Notes: a model not told the origin generated them from the letters alone. Counted from the stretch's first letter, positions 25,982-34,409 are shown. The stretch is 57,864 bases of DNA from Terriglobia bacterium (GCA_028716525.1 JAQUPQ010000025.1:1-57864); one strand, 5' to 3'. Made by a program: numbers and translations.

Positions 25982-26206
25982 TTAAGGTCGGAAGGGATCG
26001 TAGGAATAGGCCGGACATTGTTCCGTACGGGTGGCTCCGCCGCAGACGTGGAATTTCTTGCGCTCTTCCAAACTGATCTCAACGGCGTTGCAAAAGTCCG
26101 GTTCTTTGCCCAGGTAGGGGTCGTCTTTGAAATGTCCCCGGCGGGATTCTTTGACGTGGTGGGTACAATGCTCACAAGAAAAAACAGCCACAACCACTTC
26201 AACCAT
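25982..26206 (-). CDS. Small cysteine-rich protein, unknown function
   Basis: This is a 74-aa predicted protein with C11xxC14 (FSCEHCTHH), C39, C55 and C64 plus several His, a pattern of small metal-binding proteins. The composition (rich in charged and aromatic residues, ending AYSYDPFRP) looks like real coding sequence. The start ATG 26206 has GAGGAAGG about 14 nt upstream, slightly far; a TTG at 26230 is an alternative. It lies 167 bp downstream of the ArsC-like selenoprotein candidate on the same strand, so cotranscription is possible. No known family recognised. Confidence 0.6.
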   Translation of the reverse strand: MVEVVVAVFSCEHCTHHVKESRRGHFKDDPYLGKEPDFCNAVEISLEERKKFHVCGGATRTEQCPAYSYDPFRP

Positions 26207-26373
26207 AAAAGGGAGAAATTCCTTCCTCAAAAATTAAACCGCGCCTACCGCCTGCAAATTCGGGCAGACCAACACCACCAGTGTAACAAAATGACCTTTC
26301 CGCGAAAATACAAAAGTGCGCCCCCTCAAGCCGCGTTCTACTTGAACGTCCTCCAGCATTCTCAGGACTACGG

Positions 26374-26718
26374 CTAGAGAGCCTTCTTCCAAGCCTCGGC
26401 ATCAAAACCCAGAAGCAATTTGCCTCCGGCTTGAACGATTGGCCGCCGGATCAGGTTCGGTTCCTTGGCCATCAAGCGCAGCGCCTCTTCTTTGGCAGGA
26501 GGATTGGTCTTCATATTCATCTTGCGAAACAACTCGTTGCGCGGATTCAAAAACTGGCGATAATCCCGGTCTCCGATCAACGCCCGCAGTTCTTCGACCG
26601 ACAAACGTTGTTTCCCCAAGTCGCGCTCGTTCATATCGACCTTTTGGGTCAGCAAGAAACTTCTTGCTTTGCGACAGGTCGTTCAAGTCGATTTGTGATA
26701 GAAAGTGTATTTGGCCAT
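26374..26718 (-). CDS. ArsC/Spx-family thioredoxin-fold protein, probable selenoprotein (in-frame UGA = Sec12)
   Basis: Read from ATG 26718 through the TGA at 26683-26685, this is a 114-aa protein of usual length for the ArsC/Spx/YffB family. It starts MAKYTFYHKST-U-TTCRKAR and contains the family motifs FLNPRNELFR and PNLIRRPIV. The UGA falls at the first residue of the CxxC motif, the catalytic Cys of arsenate reductase-like proteins, giving UxxC. GGGGGA precedes the ATG. A stem-loop directly after the UGA fits a bacterial SECIS. Without Sec reading, gene callers would start at 26655 or at the Met at 26634 and lose the active site. Alternatives are a nonsense mutation or a sequencing error at one base. 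The reaction (thiol/disulfide or arsenate-type chemistry) is inferred. Confidence 0.8.
26637..26685 (-). promoter_or_regulatory. Candidate bacterial SECIS element following the UGA codon
   Basis: Counting from the base after UGA, nt 2-6 CGACC pair with nt 42-46 GGUCG, nt 8-10 GUC with nt 33-35 GAC, and nt 16-21 GCAAGA with nt 26-31 UCUUGC. The apical loop is AGUU, 21 nt from the UGA. A G in the first two loop positions followed by U, and this distance, match bacterial SECIS rules from known genes such as fdhF. All pairs are Watson-Crick. SelB binding is inferred. Confidence 0.75.
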
Positions 26719-26989
26719 GGTTCCCCCACGACAGAATTAAAACTCCACTTAGAAAATGTTATGCGATTTTACAAGACGTGACAAGAAGATCGTAGCCACC
26801 TCCCTGATTCCAATCCCAGTCCATTTTTCGAATCAATCTTATCTTCGAAAATGATTGCGTCGCATGATTATTTCTGTCCCATCCGCCTTGAACCTTGATC
26901 CTACGAGACGACGCTCACCCCAACCCGAGGGCAAGCTCCACCGAATCAACATTCATGCCGCTCGAATAGCAGCCTTTCTCCGTCGCTTC

Positions 26990-27029
26990 TTGGAATATCT
27001 TCCTAAACAAGTTAGAATCGAACTTGTTT
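26990..27029 (+). promoter_or_regulatory. Promoter with palindrome overlapping the -10
   Basis: TTGGAA (26990-26995) and TAGAAT (27013-27018) with 17-bp spacing form a likely promoter for the gene at 27074. A perfect 9-bp inverted repeat AAACAAGTT-N7-AACTTGTTT (27005-27029) overlaps the -10, a typical place for a repressor site. The rest of the 355-bp gap 26719-27073 shows nothing else clear. Confidence 0.5.
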
Positions 27030-27073
27030 GGTTGATCCCGTCAAGAAGCCACATCCACTGTCTGGAGGTGTCC

Positions 27074-27592
27074 ATGCTGCGAAATTGTTTTTTGATGCTT
27101 ATGATTTTATCGATGACTGCCAGCACCTTGGTAGCAGCGGAAGCCGATCCACTGGCGCCTTTGAATTTCCTCTTAGGGAGATGGGAAGGTGCTGGAGGGG
27201 GCACACCGGGCCAAGGCGGAGGGTTTTCTGAGTTTACCAAGGACCTTCAAGGACGTGTGATCGTCCGCAGGAACAGTGCCGATTATCCCGCCACTTCGAA
27301 TCGCCCGGCTTATTCTCACAACGATCTCATGATCATCTATTGCGACGCTTCAAAAACTTTGCGGGCGGATTATTACGATAACGAGGGTCACGTGATTCGA
27401 TACGCCATTCACACCGACACTCTAAACGGCGTCGTTTTCGTCAGCGATCCTTTACCCAAAGAACCCCGGTATCGTCTCACCTACAAGCCGAGTCCCGCCG
27501 GCCAACTGGAGGGCAAATTTGAAATCGCGCCGCCCGGAAAGCCCGAAACATTCTCAACCTACCTGTCCTGGACCATGCGAAAGACGAAATAA
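27074..27592 (+). CDS. Exported protein, lipocalin/DUF1579-like fold (uncertain)
   Basis: This is a 172-aa protein with a signal peptide (about 1-20, MLRNCFLMLMILSMTASTLV). The mature part starts DPLAPLNFLLGRWEGAGGG, a beginning shared by several small beta-barrel families that measure 'LxGxWxG', followed by alternating beta-strand-like segments. Family assignment (lipocalin- or nitrobindin-like) is tentative. GGAGG precedes ATG 27074 by 5 nt. An upstream promoter carries a palindrome. Confidence 0.75.
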   Translation: MLRNCFLMLMILSMTASTLVAAEADPLAPLNFLLGRWEGAGGGTPGQGGGFSEFTKDLQGRVIVRRNSADYPATSNRPAYSHNDLMIIYCDASKTLRADYYDNEGHVIRYAIHTDTLNGVVFVSDPLPKEPRYRLTYKPSPAGQLEGKFEIAPPGKPETFSTYLSWTMRKTK

Positions 27593-27765
27593 GGGATTTC
27601 CCAAGGCGAAACCCCATTGGAAATGCCACAAGATAACCATAGATTCATGGGGTGCTGCTTGGTTCCCCATCCACAGCGGCGTCGCTCCTGCGCTGCGGGA
27701 TTGCCGCCGCACTCCAGAAAATTATTTTTCAGCAACCTGTTGGGGGAGAATCCTCGTCAAAAAGT

Positions 27766-28069
27766 GCCCAACGCAGGTTCGAGTAGTGGCTCCATTTGAC
27801 GAATTCTGCTCAAACTCGAGGAAGTCAGCCGCGGCGCGTCCAACTTCATCGGAGCAATTCCCCGGATGCCCATTTCGCGTTCTCCGGACGCCCTGACAGG
27901 GCGGCAGAAATACAAGACATTGTGGGTCATCATTTCCTAGGGTGGTGGGCTCAAAAAATGTGAGCCCACCACCCTAGGCTACCTCAGTCCGCCGCTCCGC
28001 GGCGGCTCCGTTCACGATGACCGCCAAGTGGAGCCACTACCCAGGCTCGAGTTCCACCTGCGTTGGGCC
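27766..28069. repeat. Nested inverted-repeat element of about 300 bp
   Basis: The 550-bp gap 27593-28142 has no convincing gene. Outer arms (27766-27796 and 28026-28069, imperfect; both contain GCCCAACGCAGG or its complement and GTAGTGGCTCCA) enclose a perfect 18-bp hairpin CCTAGGGTGGTGGGCTCA/TGAGCCCACCACCCTAGG (27936-27978, 7-nt loop). Also inside are CGCCCTGACAGGGCG near 27890 and CCGCTCCGCGGCGG near 28000. No transposase is present. This is a composite of non-autonomous palindromic elements. Confidence 0.65.
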
Positions 28070-28142
28070 AAAAAATTTCCAACTCAAGAATTAGTGGTGT
28101 AACGCACTTACTCCGTCGCACTTCTCATTGAGGCAATGACCA

Positions 28143-30971
28143 TCAATACGCCCCGGCACGCTGGAAATCGCCGGCTTTGACAATGGACATCGCTGCAGAA
28201 TCGACGTGCGAACGGAAGGCCGAGCTGATCTGGTCGGGCGTCAGGGACTCAATTTTGGATTCCAATTGTTCGTCCCATTTCAAAGTCCGGCCGGCCTCTT
28301 CGCGCGACGCCAGAAGACGCATCAACGCCGCGTCGGAAGAACGGGCCACGGTTTGTTGATCATGAAATGCCTTCTTGGCAGTGGCCACTTCCTCGGCAGT
28401 AAAGCCGTTTTGCAGCGCCTTTTTCAGCTCGTCGATAAAACTGCCCTCCACTTTCGGCGTATTGCGGGGATTGCTGATCGCCGAGGCCGAGAACAAGGCA
28501 GCATCGCCCACCACCGGCGCCATGAAGCGTGAAGAGACGCTGTAGCTCAAGCCTTCGTTGTTGCGAATGCGGTTGGGCATGCGCGCGGTGATGGAACCTC
28601 CGAACATGTAATTCGCAAGCACCATGGCGGGGTAGTCCGGATCGTCTTCCGACATCTGGATACGCAGTCCGGCTTCAAACTGGGCATTTTCCTTGTCGGG
28701 TGTCTCGATTTTTTGATTGACCGCTTCCGTTTTCTTGTAGCTCGACACCAGGCGTTGGTACGGCGCAGGACTGTTCCAACGACCCAGAAGCTCCGTGGCT
28801 GCTTTTTCAACAGCGGCACGGTCAAACTGGCCCACCACTACCAGTTCGCCGTGGGAGCTGCCGTAGAATTGATCGTGGAATTTCTTGACGTCATCCAGTG
28901 TAACCTTACTTAAGGCCTCCGCCTGCTCGGCGGGGGTTCCGCCATACAGCGCATCGCCTTTGGCAAAGGGGCTGAGATGGATCTGCAAGGTTTGTGTCGC
29001 CAACTGCCCCGGATCGGTGCGGGGTTCCGAAAGCGCCTTGACGCGTTGCGATTTGATGCGCTCAAACTCGCTTTCGGGATAGGCGGGTTCTCTCAGCATT
29101 TCGACAGCCAGCTGCATGGCGGGAATAAGATTCTCGGCTTTGGTTTCAATCGTAGCGGTGGCATCAGAAAGGGAGCCGCCGATTCCGGGACCAAAACCTC
29201 CGCGTCCGCCCCGGCCACCGCCGCCTCCACCTCCGCCGCCCGTGACAAAAATCCGGGCATTCAATTTTTCCATTTCTTCCTGAATCTGTTGTCGTGTTTT
29301 GGTCTTTGTTCCGAACATCAAGAGGCTCCCGGCCATCTGAGCCGTGGCGCCTTTGCCTGCCAGAACCTTGGCATTTCCAAAATGCAACTGAATGGACGCG
29401 GATACGGTGCCGGCAGTAGTTTGCTTGGGAAGCAAGACCACCTTCAGGCCATTCGCCAACTTTGTTCGAACCACCCGACCTTCAATATTGGTCGGCGTGG
29501 GGTCAAAGGCCTCGCCCTGCCGGACGGCCACAGTGGTGTGGTAATCGGCAAAGAGCGTAGCAAAACTCGGAGCGGTGGGCACCACCGTGCGCTCCGGGCG
29601 CGCCTCGGGAACGAACGTTCCCACCGTGAGATTCGAATCTTTGAAATAGAGTTTCGCGACGCGAACCAAGTCTTCGGGTTTGACCTCCTGGAGCCGGTCA
29701 TGCTGGAGAAAAATCAATCTCCAATCGCCTTGCGCAATGGGCGTGCTCAGACTGAGCCCCAGCTGTTGGGCATCCGTCATACGCTGTTCGAGCGACCGCA
29801 AAAGGCGGGTCTTGGCGCGATTCACTTCCGCGGCTGTCGGCGGATCGGCAACGATGCCGCCGATGGTCTGCGACAAAGTCTTTCGGACATCATCCAACGA
29901 TTGATCCTGGTTCAGACTCGCTGAAAACAGCACGAAGCCCGGGTCATGAAGCTCTTGAAACCCCATATTGGCGCGAAGGGCTTTTTTGGTTTCGACCAGC
30001 GCTTTTCCCAAACGGCCCGAGCCGGCGCCATCTCCGCCAAATCCGCCGCCGCTGCCGTTCATCACACCGGCCAGTACCTGCAAAGCAACGGAATCGGGAT
30101 GCCCGGCTGCCGGTCCGTGATAAGCCAACATGAGTTCCTGCCCGTTTCCGACCCGGCGGAGCTCCACGCTGCGCTCGCCGTCCTGCGCGGGCTCAACGGT
30201 ATAAGTTTGATCCAACATTCGAGCGGGCCGAGGAATCTTGCCCAGTGTTTCAGAGACAAAGCCCAAGGTCTTGGCGGGATCGATCTGTCCGGCAATCACC
30301 ACGACCACGTTGTCGGGCTGATAATATTTTTCGTAGAAGGCGGCCAGCCGATCAATGGGCACCTTTTCGATGTCCTCGCGCGAGCCGATGGTGGATTTGC
30401 CGTAGTTATGCCACAGGTAGGCCGTGGCCACCACCCGCTCCTCCAGCACGCGTTGCGGGCTGTTTTCTCCACGCTCAAATTCATTGCGCACCACGGTCAT
30501 CTCCGTGTCGAGCAGCTCTTTCTCCATGCGCACATTGACCATGCGGTCGGCTTCTAGCCCCAGCGCCCACTTGAGATTTTCGTCGCTGGCGGTGAAGGTT
30601 TCAAAGTAATTGGTGCGGTCGTAGGAGGTGCTGCCGTTCCAAGAGGCTCCGTGATTCACAATTTCCTTTTTGATTTCTCTTCCGTTCGTGGTCTTGATGA
30701 AATTCATATGCTCCAACAGGTGCGCCATGCCGGTCTCGCCATAGCCTTCATGGCGGGATCCGACCAGATAAGTGGCGTTCACCGTGATCTTGGGAGCGCT
30801 GGGGTCGGGATACAATAAAACGCGCAGCCCATTGGGAAAGAGATACTCTGTAATTCCACCCAGGGAAGATTGCTTTTGAACACCGGTCGGGAGCGTCTGC
30901 GCGAAGGCAGAAATCGTCAGCAGCCCGAGCAGCGCTACAACAACCCACACAGCTCTGCATTTAAACCTCAT
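28143..30971 (-). CDS. M16 family metallopeptidase (two-domain, exported)
   Basis: This is a protein of 942 aa. A signal peptide (about 1-24) is followed by an active M16 half with inverted zinc motif H84xxE87H88 and E164 (76 residues on). The second half (about 480-942) lacks HxxEH, as in the inactive half of family pairs. Between halves is a run of nine Gly followed by RGGRGG. The peptidase degrades peptides in the periplasm or outside. ATG 30971 follows AGGAGAGG. The frame extends upstream to TTG 31091 but without a ribosome site. Monocistronic. Confidence 0.93.
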   Translation of the reverse strand: MRFKCRAVWVVVALLGLLTISAFAQTLPTGVQKQSSLGGITEYLFPNGLRVLLYPDPSAPKITVNATYLVGSRHEGYGETGMAHLLEHMNFIKTTNGREIKKEIVNHGASWNGSTSYDRTNYFETFTASDENLKWALGLEADRMVNVRMEKELLDTEMTVVRNEFERGENSPQRVLEERVVATAYLWHNYGKSTIGSREDIEKVPIDRLAAFYEKYYQPDNVVVVIAGQIDPAKTLGFVSETLGKIPRPARMLDQTYTVEPAQDGERSVELRRVGNGQELMLAYHGPAAGHPDSVALQVLAGVMNGSGGGFGGDGAGSGRLGKALVETKKALRANMGFQELHDPGFVLFSASLNQDQSLDDVRKTLSQTIGGIVADPPTAAEVNRAKTRLLRSLEQRMTDAQQLGLSLSTPIAQGDWRLIFLQHDRLQEVKPEDLVRVAKLYFKDSNLTVGTFVPEARPERTVVPTAPSFATLFADYHTTVAVRQGEAFDPTPTNIEGRVVRTKLANGLKVVLLPKQTTAGTVSASIQLHFGNAKVLAGKGATAQMAGSLLMFGTKTKTRQQIQEEMEKLNARIFVTGGGGGGGGGRGGRGGFGPGIGGSLSDATATIETKAENLIPAMQLAVEMLREPAYPESEFERIKSQRVKALSEPRTDPGQLATQTLQIHLSPFAKGDALYGGTPAEQAEALSKVTLDDVKKFHDQFYGSSHGELVVVGQFDRAAVEKAATELLGRWNSPAPYQRLVSSYKKTEAVNQKIETPDKENAQFEAGLRIQMSEDDPDYPAMVLANYMFGGSITARMPNRIRNNEGLSYSVSSRFMAPVVGDAALFSASAISNPRNTPKVEGSFIDELKKALQNGFTAEEVATAKKAFHDQQTVARSSDAALMRLLASREEAGRTLKWDEQLESKIESLTPDQISSAFRSHVDSAAMSIVKAGDFQRAGAY

Positions 30972-31255
30972 AGATGGACCTCTCCTGAAAATTAAATTAA
31001 ATACGGCGTGATGACCGCACCACAGAATGCCGTTGATGTTTTTCTGTGATACGGAGTACGTCTGTCGATTTAAGGAGCCATGAGATTGCAAGCATCGCGC
31101 TCCCTAACGGGACGATACTAAAGACGCCAATGAACTGCCGGGCGGTTACGAAAACAAGGTCTTTTGAGGACGAAAAAACATCCTCAGGTCACATCCGCAT
31201 TTTCGAATCAAAGCGATTATGTTAAAGTCAGCCCCTTCGATCTGGAGGCCAGGTC

Positions 31256-32368
31256 ATGAGTGCGAGCGACTCGCCAGCCAAGCCCATAAAAAACAGAAGA
31301 CTGTACATTGACTGGATGCGAGGGCTGGCGTGTGTCCTGATGTTTCAAACCCATGTGTACGATTCCTGGCTGTCGCCCGCGGCCCGCAGCGGCCGCTTCT
31401 TTGCCCTCTCCCAGCGCATTGGAGGCATGCCGGCGCCGATGTTTCTGTTTCTGGCGGGAATATCCATGGCCTTGTTGACCCAGTCGCTTCGCAAAAAGGG
31501 CCTGACCACGGGGCAACGCATCGAAACGACGGTCCGCCGCGGCTTCAAGATTTTCCTGCTGGGCCTGGCTTTTCGTCTGCAGGAATACCTTCTCGGACTG
31601 CCGTGGGCCCCCTGGAGGGATCTGTTGCGCGTGGATATTCTGAACATCATCGGCCTGGCGCTGATGTTGATGGGCGTGGTCATCTCGTTCTCAAAAACCC
31701 GCCGGCAGGATTATTGGTTTACCGGAGTGTCGTCTCTCGCGATTGTGATGTTCACGCCGCTGGTGTGGTACAGCTCCTATCCTCGCTGGCTGCCTTCCCT
31801 GGTGACGGACTACCTGCACGGCGGCCACCGCCCCTGGTTTTTTCCCATCTTTCCCTGGGTGGGATTCGCCTTTGCCGGACTGTTCATCGGCACGCTCATT
31901 ATTTCCACGAATGAAAAATTCAAGGAATCTACGTTGACGCTGTGGTTGGGAGCCGCCGGCATCGTCTCCATCGCGGGCGGAATGATCTTCGACCGTCTTC
32001 CCGCACAGCTTTACCCGGTGTATGACTACTGGCACACCTCGCCGAATTTCTTTGCGGTGAAGTTCGGCGTGCTGTTGCTGATGGTGTGTTTTTCTTACTG
32101 GTGGTGCGTGTGGTGGGGTCAAAAAGGATTCAGCTGGGTGGCGCAACTAGGCACGACGTCGTTGCTGGTGTATTGGGTCCACATCGAATTCGTTTATGGA
32201 CGATTCAAGCCTTACTCCCACGAGCTATCCCTCTTCGGCGCCAGCGTAGGCCTCGCCGTCATCACGGGCGCCATGCTGGCTCTCTCCGTCTTGAAGACAC
32301 GGTATCGTGAAGCCGCCAGGAATTGGATTATGGCCACCAAGGCAAGACTAGGTGCTGCAATTCTTTGA
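31256..32368 (+). CDS. Heparan-alpha-glucosaminide N-acetyltransferase-like (DUF1624-type) membrane protein
   Basis: This is a 370-aa protein with about ten transmembrane helices. It starts RLYIDWMRGLACVLMFQTH, the signature of HGSNAT/DUF1624 membrane acyltransferases, with GGMPAPMFLFLAGISMALL next. Family members transfer acyl groups to sugars across the membrane; the bacterial substrate is generally unknown. ATG 31256 has GGAGG 7 nt upstream. Its 3' end overlaps the convergent gene at 32328 by 41 bp. A small TGAGGA/TCCTCA hairpin (31165-31186) lies in the leader. Confidence 0.85.
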   Translation: MSASDSPAKPIKNRRLYIDWMRGLACVLMFQTHVYDSWLSPAARSGRFFALSQRIGGMPAPMFLFLAGISMALLTQSLRKKGLTTGQRIETTVRRGFKIFLLGLAFRLQEYLLGLPWAPWRDLLRVDILNIIGLALMLMGVVISFSKTRRQDYWFTGVSSLAIVMFTPLVWYSSYPRWLPSLVTDYLHGGHRPWFFPIFPWVGFAFAGLFIGTLIISTNEKFKESTLTLWLGAAGIVSIAGGMIFDRLPAQLYPVYDYWHTSPNFFAVKFGVLLLMVCFSYWWCVWWGQKGFSWVAQLGTTSLLVYWVHIEFVYGRFKPYSHELSLFGASVGLAVITGAMLALSVLKTRYREAARNWIMATKARLGAAIL

Positions 32369-32849
32369 ATTGCGCGTGCTCTTTGTCGGTGTCAGCCTTC
32401 CAGTCGGCCTGGCCCGTTGAACAGGCGTGCTCAAAACCCGCCGTCAAATAGTAAATCGCCTTGTCGAAGAATTGGTCGACGCGTTCCAACAACTCCAGCG
32501 TTTGAAACAACTCGATGGATGTATCTCCGAAGCCGGACAGTTTGATCTCCCGCCACAGGCTCTGCTTGATCAATAAAAGGGCAAAATGGACTTCCGCCAA
32601 AGGAACTTTTTGTATTGCCCGGCGGGTTCCTGCCGAGAAAAACGTGTGCCGAATATCGTCATCTGTTTTTTCATGAAGCCACACCGACAGGTGCTTATAA
32701 ATTTCATAGGCCCGCTCGCGAAGTTCCTGCGGCGGCACATTCTTATGAAATATCTGAGTTCGAGGATGTTCCGCCACCGTTGCCAGTAGCCGGGTAACCA
32801 TACGGTCGGCATTTCGCTCGATCAGCTCAATCAGTTTTCGTGCAATCAT
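32328..32849 (-). CDS. RsbRD_N-like sensor-domain protein (tentative)
   Basis: This is a 173-aa all-helical, soluble protein. The pattern (IERNADRMVTRLL near the start; LFQTLELLERVDQFFDKAIYYLTAGFE near the end) resembles the N-terminal sensor of RsbR-type stressosome proteins, without a STAS domain. If right, it belongs to partner-switching signalling with the proteins at 783 and 23564. ATG at 32849 follows a GGAGG. Overlaps the convergent 31256 gene at its 3' end. The family call is uncertain. Confidence 0.65.
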   Translation of the reverse strand: MIARKLIELIERNADRMVTRLLATVAEHPRTQIFHKNVPPQELRERAYEIYKHLSVWLHEKTDDDIRHTFFSAGTRRAIQKVPLAEVHFALLLIKQSLWREIKLSGFGDTSIELFQTLELLERVDQFFDKAIYYLTAGFEHACSTGQADWKADTDKEHAQFKELQHLVLPWWP

Positions 32850-33144
32850 AGCGCCTCCTTTCGGAGAAATCCGCCTGCCGCCCTTGTTAAACTAATCGTT
32901 AAATGTTTCACAAATAAAAGTATACCGCCGCGTTTCTGCTGAAAGCAAATCCACCTCTCCAGAAACTCCATTCAGAAATGCTTTGTCTGTTTTTACCGTC
33001 ACCTGAAAGACGGCGAGAAAGAGAACCGACTCAGAAAGGATTCATTCGAACCGGCAGGAGGGAAATACAGAGCCTCCTCTCGAAGCGGTGAACCATCAGG
33101 TGCCCTGGCGGGAGGAGGCTTTTGTTCAGCTTGGATCTCCACCT
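32850..33144. other. Gene-free interval
   Basis: No convincing gene. AGCCTCCTC (33071-33079) pairs with GAGGAGGCT (33112-33120) across a long loop just past the stop of the minus-strand gene at 33145 and may serve as a transcript end structure. Confidence 0.4.
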
Positions 33145-33831
33145 TTACTGCAAATTCAAAACCGCAGACTTTCCATTCACGAGCCATTCCAACTTGCAGC
33201 TGGAAAGTTTTTTCTTCGAGGAAACCGGAAAATAGAGATAACCGGCGACAGGATTCGAAACGAGACCTTCGGCGAGGCCTTTGTCGTTCAATTCCTGTTC
33301 CATGGTCTTCTGGTCCTCCGGCGATGAGGGTTTCGGTCCGCCCGAACCGATGCCGACTCCCACTCCGGTGGAAGTGGTTAATCCTCCCCGATTGCCGTAA
33401 TAAGGATCGTAGGTACGAGGCCCCGTTTCATATCCGATTCCGACGCTCGGAACCACGACCACATCGCGCCCACTCGAATTGGTTCTACGAAGATTGGCGG
33501 CCATGTCTTTGGCTTCGGCCGGCCGCAAATAAGCGCCGTCTGCTCGAAGTGTAAATTGGCTGCGACTTATACTAAACGGCTCTCCGGCCTTGGGAAAAAA
33601 GCCCACTTCGACGACCAGGTATCCTCGTTTCAAGTCACTGGCGAACAACTTGCTCACTTGATCGGAGGTCAACAACATAGCGCCAATGTGAGTGCCGTTG
33701 ACTTCTGCAGTCACGGAATAATCCGAAACTTGCCGGCGTGGCGCAATGCCAGGCCGATCCTTGCAAAGACTTGCCGACCCCAGGAGTAACCCCAAAGTAC
33801 CCAGCAGTAAGAAAACGCGTCGTCGCATCAT
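33145..33831 (-). CDS. Exported protein of unknown function
   Basis: This is a 228-aa protein with an N-terminal hydrophobic signal (RRRVFLLLGTLGLLLGSASLC; possible lipobox ASLC with Cys at about 23). The mature part has a beta-rich domain (about 35-130) and a Gly-rich stretch near 150-170 (STGVGVGIGSGG). No family recognised. Its start overlaps the stop of the upstream gene by 4 nt (ATGA), so it is the second gene of a two-gene operon with the protein at 33828. Confidence 0.75.
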   Translation of the reverse strand: MMRRRVFLLLGTLGLLLGSASLCKDRPGIAPRRQVSDYSVTAEVNGTHIGAMLLTSDQVSKLFASDLKRGYLVVEVGFFPKAGEPFSISRSQFTLRADGAYLRPAEAKDMAANLRRTNSSGRDVVVVPSVGIGYETGPRTYDPYYGNRGGLTTSTGVGVGIGSGGPKPSSPEDQKTMEQELNDKGLAEGLVSNPVAGYLYFPVSSKKKLSSCKLEWLVNGKSAVLNLQ

Positions 33832-34409
33832 TGTTCTACTCCTTTCCCCTCCTGAGTTGAGCTATTCACAGTAACGGTCTTTCCGGTCAAAACGTAAATT
33901 CGTTGATGAAACACCGGCTGGTCGGCCTGACGAAGCTCCACTTCATACACTCCCGGTGCCAGCCAGAAACTCTTCAGATGTTTGATATCCCCGGCGTACG
34001 CATCATTCAAATAGACCCGGGCATCTTTCAAATGCGTCTGAACTCTCACTTCTCCTCCCTGGCCATACGCCAACATCCCGTTGTAATAGCTCATTCCCCC
34101 GTAATAACTCATCGGATAATAAAAAGGGTAAGCGGCGAAATACGGCCACCCCCCACAGTACAAGGGATCAAAGAAGAACGGTGAGCAGCGGAAATAGGGA
34201 GACGAAAAATGGGAGTGTGTGTAAAAAGCGCCCACTTGAATCCCGCCCAGCCGGACGCGAGGATGTGAATCCGTTTTGACCGCCTGAGCTTTTTCGTTTG
34301 CGGCTGGTTTTGAAGTAACCGATGAGCTTTGGGCAAAATAGGTAGGCCCCAATAGAAATGCCAATGAAATGATAAGAATCAGACCTGCACGAACTCCCCT
34401 TCGGAGCAT
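33828..34409 (-). CDS. Exported protein with C-terminal PEGA-like domain
   Basis: This is a 193-aa protein with a signal peptide (about 1-27), a Tyr/Pro/Gly/Phe-rich middle (about 60-115) and a C-terminal PEGA-like beta domain (about 117-185; VRVQTHLKDARVYLNDAYAG... FWLAPGVYEVELRQ). PEGA domains are thought to bind sugars or pack against cell wall. First gene of a two-gene operon; the next gene overlaps by 4 nt. Confidence 0.75.
   Translation of the reverse strand: MLRRGVRAGLILIISLAFLLGPTYFAQSSSVTSKPAANEKAQAVKTDSHPRVRLGGIQVGAFYTHSHFSSPYFRCSPFFFDPLYCGGWPYFAAYPFYYPMSYYGGMSYYNGMLAYGQGGEVRVQTHLKDARVYLNDAYAGDIKHLKSFWLAPGVYEVELRQADQPVFHQRIYVLTGKTVTVNSSTQEGKGVEQ

Noticed and set aside
26374-26655. 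Shorter ArsC-like gene starting at TTG 26655 or ATG 26634
   Set aside because: It would lack the active-site CxxC strand entirely and has no ribosome site; the upstream codons to ATG 26718 clearly continue the family alignment through the UGA.
28977-29924. Plus-strand frame of 315 codons opposite the M16 peptidase
   Set aside because: Antisense to a gene with intact catalytic motifs; Gly/Ala/Ser-rich only because the opposite strand encodes a Gly run.
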